NCBI GenBank assembly: GCA_963691655.1
Contig: OY829326.1
Span: 111,697,388 to 111,761,387, forward strand
Direction: 5' to 3'
Length of the DNA stretch: 64,000 bases
Origin: Toxonevra muliebris
Lineage: Eukaryota > Arthropoda > Insecta > Diptera > Pallopteridae
The translations under genes and the position numbers were made by a program. A model generated the notes under the pieces. That model saw only the letters and a program-made list of their open reading frames with translations, ran no database searches and was not told the origin of the DNA. Shown here in pieces: positions 11,271 through 23,065 of the stretch. Numbering within the stretch: position 1 is the stretch's first letter; every line of letters starts with the position of its first letter.

Positions 11271-13559
11271 AATCTCTTTAACAATACATAAATTGGTCTA
11301 ATAGAAAATTAGAAATATAATTTATTTCAATTTGTATTGTTTTCGACACTGCGCCTACGTTTAAAAGTCTTTTTTTTAAGTATAATTAGTTGAATGTACA
11401 TAATATTTCAACAGTGTACGGTTATCAAACTTTCTGTAAATTCATACAGCAAAATAAATTCTGAATTCTAAATAAATGCAGATAAATAATTCATGATTTA
11501 TAATTTTGACTATCTACAGTACTGACGGAACACTGGAAAATACGGCCAAAAAATTTTTGAATTTTTTTGACCCATTACATTAGATGATCCCCTTAATCTT
11601 ACATTTTGAATAAGGCAACATTTTTCATCTCTCAAGAATTTGGCTGGAAGTTATAGAAAAATTAAAGGGTATAACCCTAGTCGAGTCTGGTTGAACGTGT
11701 CCGCCAAAACGGGTTGTTAACAGACTAATACTCAATTATTATTGAATACAGTATTATGAAGTGAAAACGACAAGCTACAATATGACATTCCGCAAATGTA
11801 CCGCTTCTGCATTGTTTGTTGCGGATTTTATTTGTACGTACCAGAAACATACATACATGTTACCAATCGATTCCAAAAGTTATATCTTTTGCGAAATGTT
11901 AATAAGTTGCGGTTTTCATTCAATTATAAAAATGGCTTTACATGTTTTATCATTTAAGCTCTTGTTAATTAATAATGTTAAGCAATCAATGAAATCATTT
12001 CTCTTTCACCCACTTACTACATATTTTCTACTCTCATCTTTTCTGTCACTTACATACATACAAAAAATTGTTTTCTTTTATTTTTATTTTTATTTTTACA
12101 AACCAAGTCACGAACAGCAAGCTTCTACTAGTAGATTTTTTATTACTGAATTGATTTATTTACTTATCTCGATTTGAGTGATACATTCATTCATTGATAC
12201 TATTGATGTGAGGCATGTCACGTTCGGCAATGAATGCAGATAAAATGATTGCAAGACTGATTGCTTTAGGGAGCTTTCATCACCACAAATATTTATCACG
12301 AATTACATACATTGATATGTAATCAATGTCCTACAGTGTATCTGAAGCTGAGAATCAACAAGTTCCGCAAATATTCCAACAAACAAAATAAATAAACAGT
12401 AATTTTAAAAATTGCAAAACAAAAAAAAGAAAAACTTGACGATAATTAATTTTGTATTATGTGGAATTATTTATTAATGAGGGCAAGTGACGAAATTGTA
12501 TCGGTTGTAATTAGCAAATAAAAAATTAAGCTGTAAACAGTTGAAGCTGAAGTATTCAATTATATGCTGCTGCCTAGTTTTCTTATGATTTTTTGAGACC
12601 ATCAATTGTATTTGTGATTTAATGAGCATTGGATTTCCATACCATGAAATTAAGGAACAGCAAAATATTTTGCATGAAAATTAAGAAATTTCTTTGTGTG
12701 AAAAACCTTAAAAATAAAAAATTTATGAAAATAAAAAATAAATGAATTTTTTTTTAAAAAGAGTGTTATTTTCCACTCACTTAATTTAATACGTATATTC
12801 ATGGCCCAGAAGTTGTAATGAAAATGGTGAAAAATGGTGAAAAAGAAAGAAGAATATGAATCGAAATTGAGTAGCAAGAATGAATAAAAATGGTACAATA
12901 TATTTTTCTGTGTTTATTTTTGTTGCTGCTGGAGCATAACATAAAGTACAAAGCAGATTGGCAAGTGAAGTCCACTTGATACAACCATCACTTACACTTT
13001 TGCAATGGGCACTTGAATACTTTATTGTATGCACGTGAAATAAGATATAACAACCAGCCAACCACCAACAACCAACCAAGCACCATGAATATCCCTACAT
13101 AATAAAACATAAAAGGGAACGCATAAAAAGAACGACCCAGATATACTCAAATGAAGGGATTTAAAAATGCAATTGCATGTACATACCAGCAGTAAACATA
13201 ATGTTAATAATTTGAATGGGATTACGACAAGAAAAGGATATGAAATAAAAGAGATTATTTCACTTTTATTCTTTAAAATATTAAACTAAATAAAACACCG
13301 AACATTTTAAATTTTCATGAATAATATAAATTTGGCTAACTTAAAATGCATGAATGTATTCAGAAGCAAAATTTTGACTGATCGTGACAATAATTTTCTC
13401 TTAAAACCGAAGTTAATTTATTACACAAGTACCACTAGATGAAGCCAATATATTCCAGATGGAACTTGTGGCAATCAGACAAGCTTGCAAATCACTGACC
13501 TAACTTCAAGATGGATCACTATATTTACAAATAGCTGTGTAGCTATTAACTCTGTCGAC
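11271..13559. other. AT-rich sequence without recognised genes
   Basis: Several ORFs of 60-138 codons occur, but their compositions are random-like and no domain is recognisable. Confidence 0.5.
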
Positions 13560-14000
13560 ATTTACTTAATATTTATTTATTTCAATTCAGTCTACAGAAA
13601 ATTTCTTACAGACTATATATAAAGTTCAATTAAAAATAGTGAAAAGTTTTAACTTAAATCTATAAATACTAACGCTAAAATCAATGTTTTTATAATTATT
13701 GCATAATTGAACGCATCTTGTGATTGGCTCATTTATACCATAATTAGTTCTGTGCGTTGAAGCGATAAATAAGCGATTTTGCCTTAAATCTCAAGGTGAA
13801 ATATAAAAATTAAATAAATCGGTTAATTGCACACAATTTATATTGCAATTAATAATATTAAAAGCAAATATTAAAGATAAGTAAATTCTTCTGTCATACA
13901 AAGACTTAAGACCAAGCAATTTGCGTCTCCCGATGTAAGAGGGAAGAGCAATAGTCCAAGCGACTTCTAACTAATGAGATGTAAAGCGATTTCAATGTTA
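13560..14000 (-). pseudogene. Non-LTR retrotransposon (jockey/CR1-type) 3' relic
   Basis: Translating the minus strand gives a decayed C-terminal ORF2 segment. It has a PSY-x-RR-x-LLGL-x-SLYDRR motif (around 13880-13960), followed after breaks by HRTNYG-x-NEP-x-TRC (around 13720-13760). These are typical of the region after the reverse-transcriptase domain in insect LINEs. The sequence then runs into an AATAAATAAAT-type tail at about 13570. Stops and frameshifts are present. Related to the relic at 26740-27330. Confidence 0.55.
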
Positions 14001-15473
14001 GAGAGTCAATGAAATCTTCAGTGTTTTTTCTTAGAAAGCAAATCATAGCAAAAGATTTCGAAAAAATATTCGAGTTTCAGTTACTGAATTTATTCTTCTA
14101 ATCGACAATGTTGCTTGTAGAGGAGAAATCATAAAAAATGCCTTGACCGTGTCGTCCATTGTGTTGCTGCGGGACCAGATGGTTCCCGTAGGAGATGCAA
14201 AACACTGCCACAATCATACAACATACATATGCTTTAATGCTCTTTTGTCACAAATTAATTACAAACTAATTTTTTTTCCCATAAATACATATTAAAACAA
14301 TTACAATTACAAATGTAATGACTTTTTATAGTCCAACAATAAAAACACAAACTTTTAAAATTTCACCAAAAGTGAACTCGTTAACTGACAGTGGTTTGTT
14401 TTCGTACCACTTTGCCACGCCTATACCTAGTCAGGTACGAAAAAAAAAATGCTTGATCATTCCTATATTTTCCCTTAAAAGGAAATTGAAATATTCTTAG
14501 TATTTCTATGCTTGTCAATTAATGGGATAACTTGACTACTGTTCCATGTGTGTGCTTCATTAAATAATGTGTTGCAGGCTAAAGGTAGTCATCACAACAA
14601 CAGTGTCTACAGACATCAGACGGCCGTTTCGGAATCCGCCACGATTCCTTTTCAGTGATATTAGTGGTAGTTCTTAATCTTTCAATATCCTATATATCAA
14701 ATCAAATATTAGTAGCTTATAAAAATTTTGTTTGTGTATTTTTTGTAAATAAGTGTTAAATTTGTTTTGGCCAATGACAAATTGTACCTAATGTACCCTG
14801 CATTTCGAAAAAGTCGGAAAAAGGTACAATTGTACCTAGTTTTTCATCACTGGTTTGAATATGTTCGATGAATAAATAATAAATGAATCATGAATAAGCG
14901 GTTAAACTCTCTGGCCCATAGCTTTGTAGGTGTTTTAGGAGTTTTTACTTGAAATATAAAAGTGTCTTTAAAGGTGCGAAATATTAATGTTTTCAAATCG
15001 TTGTAAATGAAAAGCTTTTCAATATTTTTATTCGAGGTTTTTTGCAAGTTTTTTTACAGGTTTTGAACAATAATTTTCGTTTTTAATGTTAAAAATATCT
15101 TTGTTAATAATGGTTCATTCGACGCCTCGAACTTGACCCTGCCGAAAATAGTTGCTCCATGGTGGACATGATATCTCCGGTTTAAATATTCTGAAATACA
15201 AAATGTAACCCATTTTGTAATCGTGAGATTAGGAAGCTATCGCCTCATCTAGGGAACGTTTGAAAAAAATGACGATTTTAAACAAATGCTTTCGCCATAC
15301 CTATACATTTGCCTAGTAGCCTTTTAAAATCTCAAGCCAATTAGACAAGTGGTTTTTTGTGAATCGTGTCCACCGTCCCGAAAAAATGGTTTCGAGGAAA
15401 ACGAGTTTAAAGATTTACAAACATGGTACTTACAAATGATGTAACTTACGGTTAATCAGCGATTCCAGGACCA
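14001..15473. other. AT-rich spacer, no recognised gene
   Basis: No domain or element termini recognised. A GC-richer patch at 14580-14660 and one at 15120-15200 give no recognisable protein. Confidence 0.45.
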
Positions 15474-15975
15474 TAGGTTAGGTTAGGTTGGAGTGGCAGC
15501 CTTCTGCTTGAAAGCACACTTAAGCACAAATTAGGCTCATTGTGATACCACAGTACGGCGCGAATCCCCCATTTACGGAGTGGAGAACCATGAGGATTCC
15601 ATAATGAATCTGGCTATGTCCTTAATATTTATGGATGATAGCTCGGACAGACTAGTGAAGAAAGGTGAACCCAGGAGTTTTAGTCTCCTCCTGGCCAGGG
15701 ATGGGCATTCGCACATGAAATGAAGGACTGTTTCTTCCTCCTCCTCAGAGCCGCAGCCCCGACAGAAGTCATTGAATGGCAGTCCTAGTCTTGCAGCATG
15801 TCTCCCCATTATGCAGTGTCCCGTGAGCACCGAAGTCGTTATGCTGATGGAGCTTCTGCTTAGGTTGAGTAGCTGTCTAGTACGTTTATTGTCCATAGTG
15901 GTCCATGTTAGCCTGGTAATACCACAGGTATGCTCCGCTACCCAGGATCTTTCATACATTTCCCCCTCTTCTTTC
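15474..15975 (-). pseudogene. 5'-truncated non-LTR retrotransposon, ORF2 C-terminus
   Basis: A 128-codon open frame on the minus strand (15959-15573) matches the end of the RNase H region and the C-terminal cysteine motif of I/jockey-type LINE ORF2 proteins. It shows GHCIMGRHAARLGL, then C-x2-C...H-x3-C in FCRGCGSEEEEETVLHFMCECP (spanning about 15690-15765). About 100 bp of 3' UTR follows, ending in TTAGGTTAGGTT-like sequence at 15474-15489. The 5' side stops at about 15975, so only the 3' end was inserted or has survived. Mariner copy 1 begins 34 bp further on. Confidence 0.7.
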
Positions 15976-16008
15976 TCATAAAACTCGTTGTCTACATCAA
16001 AAATATTA

Positions 16009-17274
16009 TGGGAGTATGAATGTATAAACTCGTATTTTTTTTTTTTAATTTGGACATTTATTGTGAAAAAGTGATTATAAATTTATTCTTCAAAGTATTG
16101 TCCATCGTTAGCCACAACATTTTCCCATCTTTCTGGTAGCATACGGATTCCGCGTCGAAAGAACTCCTCATCTTTTGAGGCTATCCACGAATCGACCCAT
16201 TTTTTGAGTTCTTCGAAAGAACGGAAGTGCTATTCAGCCAGGCCATGTGTCATCGATCGGAACAAGTGGTAATCAGAAGGAGCAATGTCTGGAGAATACG
16301 GCGGGTGGGGTAGCACTTCTCATTTTAGCGTTTCCAAGTATGTTCTTACTTGCCTTGCAACATGCGGCCGAGCATTGTCGTGCTGAAGAATAACTTCGTC
16401 GTGTCTATTCTCATATTCTGGCCTCTTATCCTTTAATGCTCGGCTCAAACGCATCAATTGTAGTCGGTAGCGATCGCCAGTGATCGTTTCATTCGGTTTC
16501 AACAGCTCATAATACACGACACCTTTCATATCCCACTAAATACACAGCATGAGCTTGGATCTATGGATATTCGGCTTTGCCGTTGATGTTGATGCATGTC
16601 CGGGGCGGTCCCCATGATCTTTTACGCTTTGGGTTATCGTAACGTATCCACTTTTCATCGCCAGTGACAATACGATACAGAAAACCCTTTCTTTTCTGTC
16701 GTTCAATCAGCAGTTCACATGTGAAAAATCGTCGTTCGACGTCTCTCGGCTTCAATACGTACGCCACCCAATTTCCTTGCTTTTGAATCATTCCCAATGC
16801 TTTTAATCATTTAGAAATGGTTGATTGATCAACTCCTAAAGATTCTGCAAGTTCTTGTTGCGTTTGACATGAATCTTCTTCGAGTAATGCCTTCAATTCT
16901 TCATCTTCGAACTTTTTCGGGCCGCCTGAACGTTCCCTGTCTTCAACATCAAAATCACCACTTGACACATTCTAACGTCTATAGCACAGTCAGGATAAGC
17001 TTCAGTGAGTAAACGATGTGCTTCAGTTGCGTTTCTCTTTAAATGGAAGATGCAAATTAAAGCTTCCCGCAAATGTTGTTTTGTTGGCACGAAATTCGAC
17101 ACTTTCAGCTATAGTAAAACACTTTTGTAAAATTATGAAAATTATTTGACAGATCAATTTTTATAGTATTTTTGGCGCTCTTCGAGATAGAATAGCTGTC
17201 AATGTCAAAAAAATGGCGCGTATGATAGATATGAAGTTAGTCACAATTACGAGTTTATACATTTATACTCCCAA
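16009..17274 (-). mobile_element. mariner (mauritiana-type), copy 1, full length, inactive
   Basis: A 1266-bp mariner flanked by TA on both sides, with about 28-bp TIRs (GGGAGTATGAATGTATAAAC at the left, its inverse at 17251-17272). The transposase reads on the minus strand from about 17100 to a stop at 16083. The DD34D triad is visible: TGDEKW (about 16645), HDNARPH (about 16370) and PSD before YHLF (about 16270; read from DNA, frame shifted locally). It is broken by TGA within the N-terminal helix-turn-helix region (about 16807), a stop replacing Trp after LETLK (about 16320), further frame breaks, and GTG where the family has its start. Sequence resembles the Mos1/mauritiana subfamily. Confidence 0.9.
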
Positions 17275-19457
17275 TAGAAAATACAAAATATTATTTAATT
17301 TTATTTTTATGTGAAAAACTCATAAATAAAAAAAATCGATTTTTCGGACCATCTCGGGTAGAATACCGCCTTAATATACCAAACTTTAAAAAAATTCTAA
17401 AAATTTAAAAACCTCTTTTTTGGACCCCTTTTTTGTAAACATAGAATCTTTTTTAAAGGTTTTTGGAAAAAATTCTCGACCGATTTTTGGTCGATCTTAT
17501 TTAATAATTTTAATTATGAATTTGTTAAAAATTCTTAGAACGCAAAAACTGTAAACTCTGGCTTTCATTAACTTAGTTTTTTCAATATCACACTTTTATA
17601 TTCTCCTTCAAAAAAAATTAAACAACATTGCCTTAAAAAAGAAACAAAAAATCATTAGCAGAGTAAATATAAAAAATAATGAAAACCGCAATTTGATCAC
17701 GTTTCTGCTGACGACAAGATGAAGATACAATAATTTTTAAGTGACCGCAGCACGTAGCCAAACTTGCTTCTGGTTAAAAATAAATTTGTTAAAAAAAAGA
17801 AAAAAAAACCTACAGACTTAATTTGTAATTTGTAATTTCAAATAAAGATTTCAGATTATGCAAATGAAGTGATTGTTTGTATGTGCATCAGTGTTATATA
17901 AACTAAGGATTTTTCATGAAAATTTACTTTTGAAGCAAAATCTAAGATGTTTGTAATATTGAGATAGGTACACTTATTATTATATTCTAAACAAAATACT
18001 AATAAAAATTTATATGTTATAACAAATTTACAAACTGAAGTCTATCCTTTGTGTATATCCAACAGTATGTAATAGTTTTGAAAACTATATGAAATATAAA
18101 AAACTGCTTTTTTGTCTCTACATAATGAAAGTATCGGAGCTATTCTTGTTAGTAATTTTCATAGTTTTTTCCTTACTCTTTCCCGTCTTACTTGATTGCA
18201 TATTCATTCAGCAGGCCAACAAATTCAAAAAAAAAAGTCAATAAATCGATTTTGCTTTCACAGGAAAACACCCAATCCTTGCAATATTCTCAATATTTGT
18301 CATACCATTTTATAAATGAACATAAAATAATGTAAGTAACTAGGTAGGTAGTTTGCTGTTCTTCATTATTACTATGGGTTCTTTGAATGCAAATGAAAGG
18401 TTCATTCTTTTCTTTCCTTCTTTGCTTCAAATCATCTCTTTTATAAATTTCATTCATAAAATCAAATTATTGAACTAAAGTCATCAGCATGAAAGTTTAT
18501 CAAAGCTTTTAAAGGCTGATATATGTACTTGTGTGTATGTATGTACTGCATAACCACAATATCATTCTCGGTCATATTCATTATGTGTATGAGTATGTAT
18601 GTACTTGTGGCAAGCCACATGAAAGAAACTTTATAAATTTGTAAGTTATTTCCGAGAAATTTATACAAATACATTCACACATATACATGCTCAAGCTAAA
18701 AACAAAATGGAATTACATTACCAATATGTGTGAGTAACTTTAATAACAATTTTATTTTACGATGAATAGTATAGTATATTAGTCTATATAGTATATTAGT
18801 CTATATAGTAGATAGATGGATAGATAAATAAATTGCATTGAGATGAAGTGTTTTTCGAATATATATTCATTGCCATTTTGCCTGGTAGTATGTAGTAACT
18901 AGAACTCCTCTTGAGAGAATACAATACAATTTGCTTAGGAACAATATTTAAAATCTGTTGCGATACTGAACTCATTATTGTTTGAACTAAATATTTGTTT
19001 GATATGACTTCGTGACAAGTTTTTTTTCGATTCAGAGTCACTCTGCAATCTCGTTCAAGGGTGATAATCTGTGACTTAAAATAAAACTTATGTCCAAAAG
19101 CTCACCATTTTAATAAAAAAAAATAACATGTTTCACTTAAAATTATTTCGTATCGAAATAAAAGTATAGTTTGATATGAATAACAAAAAAATTTGTTGGA
19201 GAGCCAAAATATTTAATTTATTCATGTCAAAATAAAAGTTCAATATGCATAACCCAAAAGGAGGCTCAGAACTCTTTAGCCTCTGGCTACGACCCTTCAC
19301 TTCTTTGTTTACATAGAAAATAGTAATAATACAGCATATTTTCGGAGTGCAATTCACCACACTTCACTTAGCGGAACGAAAGTTTAGTTTGTCAGTCACC
19401 ATATTTACAAACAAACTAATGAAAACACGGTATACTTTAAGGGTTATATTTTCAATA
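17275..19457. other. AT-rich sequence without recognised genes
   Basis: No coding or element signature apart from a short tandem repeat at 18771-18809. Confidence 0.5.
18771..18809. repeat. 17-bp tandem repeat, 2.3 copies
   Basis: ATAGTATATTAGTCTAT occurs at 18771-18787 and 18788-18804, plus a partial third copy. Confidence 0.8.
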
Positions 19458-19465
19458 GTAATAAC

Positions 19466-20185
19466 TAGTGTCCGACCGAAATCGACTTTTTCGGCCGAAA
19501 CCGAATTTCGGCAATTTTTCTAATATTCGGCCAAAACCGAAACTTTTTAATATATATGTATATATCTGTGGTCACAAAGCATAACAGCATAAGTGTGTTT
19601 TTTGTATTTTACAGGAGAGCACTTTAAAGGTTCAAGTGCTAAGAGTAATCAGGTTGAGTTGTGCTATTTTTCCGCCTTAATATCTCGTAAACCATTGAAC
19701 CGATAGTCATAAAATTCTGACACAATATGGAATCGGATATGAAGATTCAAATTATGATATTGATAGTTACTTTTAATATTACTTTAACTTCTACGAATTT
19801 TATGGGGGGTAAGCTCCATTTTTTTGTCATAGAATATGGAACTCTTCTGTCGGTACTCCGAAAAAAATTCATCCATACAAATTGATACGCCCTAATATAC
19901 ATACTTATATATGTATATATAAAATAACAAAAATAATATTTTAACAATAAAGAAAATACATATTAAAGGCACTAAAAAAAATACATTTTGTGGTATAGGT
20001 ACAAATGAAATTCAAATTTTTATTTTAATATTCAAAATTGAATAACTTTATGTTATATGCTAAAAATAAAAACAGTCCTAAAATGCAATTTACAGTAAAA
20101 TTTATAAAGTTTCGATTTCGGCCAAATATTCGGTCATATTTTTGGCCAAAACCGTAACCGAAACCGAATATTCGGTCGGACACTA
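19466..20185. mobile_element. 720-bp non-autonomous hAT element with 8-bp TSD
   Basis: Ends TAGTGTCCGACCGAA (19466-19480) and TTCGGTCGGACACTA (20171-20185) are perfect inverted repeats. They are flanked by an exact 8-bp direct repeat GTAATAAC (19458-19465 and 20186-20193), the hallmark of hAT transposition. Subterminal CCGAAA/TTTCGG motifs are repeated at both ends, as expected for transposase binding. No transposase ORF is present, so it is mobilised in trans. The internal block 19580-19760 is shared with the 8589-9364 element. The clean duplication suggests a fairly young insertion. Confidence 0.92.
19580..19760 (+). repeat. Dispersed ~180-bp block, copy 2
   Basis: Collinear with 8909-9088, starting CATAACAGCATAAGTGTG and ending near GAAGATTCAAATTATGAT. 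Confidence 0.75.
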
Positions 20186-20429
20186 GTAATAACCCAGGTG
20201 AACTTTGGATGATCGTAGGAGTAATCATTGAGCGCTCCAAAGCAAGCAATCGATTACTCCCTATTGCTCCAGAGCTTCTACTCCTTTTTAACATTGCATG
20301 TCGCAGGACATGGAGTACTCGTTTTAGCCTCCAAAAGGAGTAATAAAGGAGGACACGATTACGAGCATGAGCTCACTTGCATCTCATAGAAAAACAAAAC
20401 TCCGAAATAGTTCCTTACAAAATCCATGA

Positions 20430-20495
20430 CACCGTAGACTAGTTGTCTTAACCGCCAGTAAGCTCGTGTGTGTGCCTAGGTTCGAATCCCACAAT
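20430..20495 (+). repeat. tRNA-like sequence (degenerate), left of an inverted pair
   Basis: Contains a perfect B-box GGTTCGAATCC (20479-20489) followed by CCACA and a long T run (a pol III-type terminator). An A-box-like TAGTTGTCTTAACC lies about 40 bases upstream. No complete acceptor pairing is possible, so this is not a functional tRNA; it is more likely a SINE head or tRNA pseudogene. Confidence 0.45.
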
Positions 20496-20617
20496 ATTTT
20501 TTTTTATTTTTTTAATTAAAATGTTATATTCATTTTTGTTCATTATTTTTTATTTTTTTATTATTATTTACTATTATAATCGTTTTATAATTTTATTATT
20601 TTCTTATTTTCTTGAGT

Positions 20618-20702
20618 TGCCCTTTTCCAGGGTCAAACCTGTGGCTGAAAAATTCGCATCGCTAATACTAAACGACGCGCTTACCAACTGAGCCACACAA
20701 GC
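20618..20702 (-). repeat. tRNA-like sequence (degenerate), right of an inverted pair
   Basis: Read on the minus strand it starts GCTTGTGTGGCTCAGTTGG with a perfect A-box (20684-20695). A possible anticodon stem GCGTCG/CGATGC with an oversized loop follows, then a degenerate B-box GGTTTGACCC (20630-20639). The acceptor ends do not pair. It faces the tRNA-like sequence at 20430-20495 across a T-rich spacer, suggesting a SINE or composite element with tRNA-like ends. Confidence 0.45.
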
Positions 20703-21166
20703 AAATTTGTTGTTATTGAATTTTGTTTCTTTTACTCTTGCAATGATTCTAATACTAGTAACTGATTTTTAACTCTTTGATGCACACGATTTTAAATAAA
20801 ATAAAAACAACAGTTACACAGAAATTTTTTTTGGTTTATATCATTATCAGCAGAATGAGAAACTGTAAATAAAATATTAAACTGTGTGACTATAAGTAAT
20901 TTCAACTTTTCGAGGTGGCTTAAAATATATCACACTATGCATAAAAAAATATGCGGGGCAGTTTTTACCCTACTTACCGTAAAGGGTTACCTGGGCAAGA
21001 GAGAGTAAGATATACAAATTTAAACTACTCAATCAAGCTGTCATTTATCATTATTTCTAAAAATAGACCATATAAAATTATGAAGTTGTGTTAGTGAAAA
21101 AATTTTATTACTGTAGTAATCAAATCATAAATCGTTTGAGGAGTACTCACTGTTTGTGCAACTAGG
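20703..21166. other. AT-rich spacer
   Basis: No supported feature. Confidence 0.45.
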
Positions 21167-21180
21167 AATATAGCATAGAG

Positions 21181-23051
21181 GACACAAGGTAAAGTCTGTG
21201 ATCGGCTCAGGTGAGTCCACATTCGATCCTTGCACTTCTCCGTCTCAAGTCGACACACGACCTCCTCGTGGCGCCCCCTGGATAGCGATCTGACAACTGT
21301 CAGTGAGCCAACTAATGCGTACGGCGGGTTTCTCCGTGACCTTGGATAAACGGTTGTGCGTTGGGCTTGGAATCCACCACGTCAAAAGCAATCCCCAGTG
21401 AAGCCTATAAAGAAGCCTTGGATAACAGACTCCCGCAAACTCCCAAAGGACTACGATTTACGGATATGCACTTGGAATGTCCGAACCCTTCACAGGGAAG
21501 GTGCCTCTATCCAGTTAGTAGATGTCCTTGGAAGATATCGAGCTGACATCACCGTTTTAATGCCAAGGTGGGCAGAGAGAGTCTCTTTGAGTCTCTAAAA
21601 ATTCAGTCTCCATGACGAAACTACCAAAAACGGTATGAGACTGATCGACTTTGGCGCTGCTAGGAACATGGCAGTTTGTAGCACCAGATCCCAGCATCAA
21701 GGTATCCGTAAGTCCACCTGACCGTCCCCTGATCAAAATACACATAACCAAATTGATCACATTGTGATCGAACGAAGACATGCTTCCAGTCTGCCTGCTG
21801 AGTTGTTTAAAACTGGAGGCGAAGAGCTCACAAAATGCATGCACGAGCTTTTATGCAGAATATGGTCGGATAAAAGCATGCCCAGTGATTGGAACCTCAA
21901 CGTACTATGTCCAATCCACAAGAAAGGTGATTCCACGATCCGTACCAACTACCGTGGGATAAGCCTTCTATCGAGCGTACTATGTGAAAGACTGAAGCCC
22001 ATCGTCAACAAACTGATTGGACCTTATCAGTGTAGCCTCAGGACTGGTAAATGAATCATCGACCAAATATTCCTACTATGCCATATCCTGGAAAAGACCA
22101 GGGAAAAACAAATCGACACACTTCATTTAGAGGTTTCATACAAGGTGATTCCCTTTCCGGTGACTTCTTTAATCTAATGCTGGAGAAAATAATTCGAGCT
22201 GAGAACATCGTCATCTCTGGCACTATCTTTTACAAGAGTGTCATGCTGCTAGCATACGCTGATGATATTGACATCACTGACATCAACGCGCGAGCAGTCA
22301 GCATTCTCCAACTTAGAAAGGGAGTCTCGTCTAGTGGGTCTAGTGGTGAACCAAGACAAAACGAACTACGTTGTGTCAACAAACAAAGAGTAATGGCGTC
22401 TTGGACAAAATGTCACTGTTGACCATTACAAATTCGAAGTCGTCAAGGATTTCGTTTAACTTGGATCCATCATCAACACCAACAATCATTTCTGCCTTGA
22501 GATTAAGCGAAGAATAACTCTTGCCAACAGGTGTTACTATGGGCTCAGTAGGCAATTGAGAAGCAGAGTCCTCTCTCGACGTACGAAAATAATGTTCTTC
22601 AAGTCCCTCATTCCTCCCGTCCTATTGTAAGGCGCTGAGACGTGGACATTGACCACCAACGATGAGAGGCTGTTGGGAGCGTTCGAGAGGAAGATACTTC
22701 GCAAGATCTATTGTAAAGTGTGCGTGGACGACGTATATCGTATAAGATAGAACCATGAGCTGTACGCCGACATTGACGTAGTCACGCGCATAAAAAACGT
22801 CGACTTCGCTGGCTGAGTCATATTCAGCCAATGAAAGAAAATGCTCCGGCTAGAAGGGTGTTTTATTCGAGCCACGGAGGCGGAACCTGCAGACGACTTA
22901 ATCTCTATTGGAAAGACCAGGTATAGGGGGACCTAACTGCACTTGGCCTTAAGAACTGGGGCCGGCGCGCGCATTGCAAAAGCGACTGGCAAGGTTTTAG
23001 AGAGGCGGCCCAGACCGATCATCGGTTGTAGAGCCAACTAAGTAAGTAAGT
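21181..23051 (+). pseudogene. Non-LTR retrotransposon (RTE-like) with 14-bp TSD, decayed
   Basis: Flanked by an exact 14-bp direct repeat AATATAGCATAGAG (21167-21180 and 23052-23065), and ending in TAAGTAAGTAAGT, a short tandem tail of the kind seen in RTE-type LINEs. Endonuclease start motif CTWNVRTLHREG is at about 21467-21505. Reverse-transcriptase pieces follow from 21764: PIHKKGD and NYRGISLLS (about 21910-21970), QGDSL then FFNL (about 22140-22180), and the catalytic YADD motif at about 22255-22266. The C-terminal GAETWT block is at 22630-22655. Most of the region between endonuclease and RT is deleted, and several frameshifts and stops are present. Insertion by target-primed reverse transcription is clear; the element is dead. 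Confidence 0.88.
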
Positions 23052-23065
23052 AATATAGCATAGAG

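Noticed and set aside
11761..12177. 138-codon ORF on the plus strand
   Set aside because: No recognisable domain, low-complexity AT-driven composition, start codon and context unsupported.
15474..15489. TTAGGTTAGGTT as telomeric repeat (insect TTAGG)
   Set aside because: Only about three units, and it sits at the end of a LINE 3' UTR; flies lack TTAGG telomeres.
20618..20702. Functional tRNA gene on the minus strand
   Set aside because: The acceptor arms do not pair, the anticodon loop is too large and the B-box is mutated.
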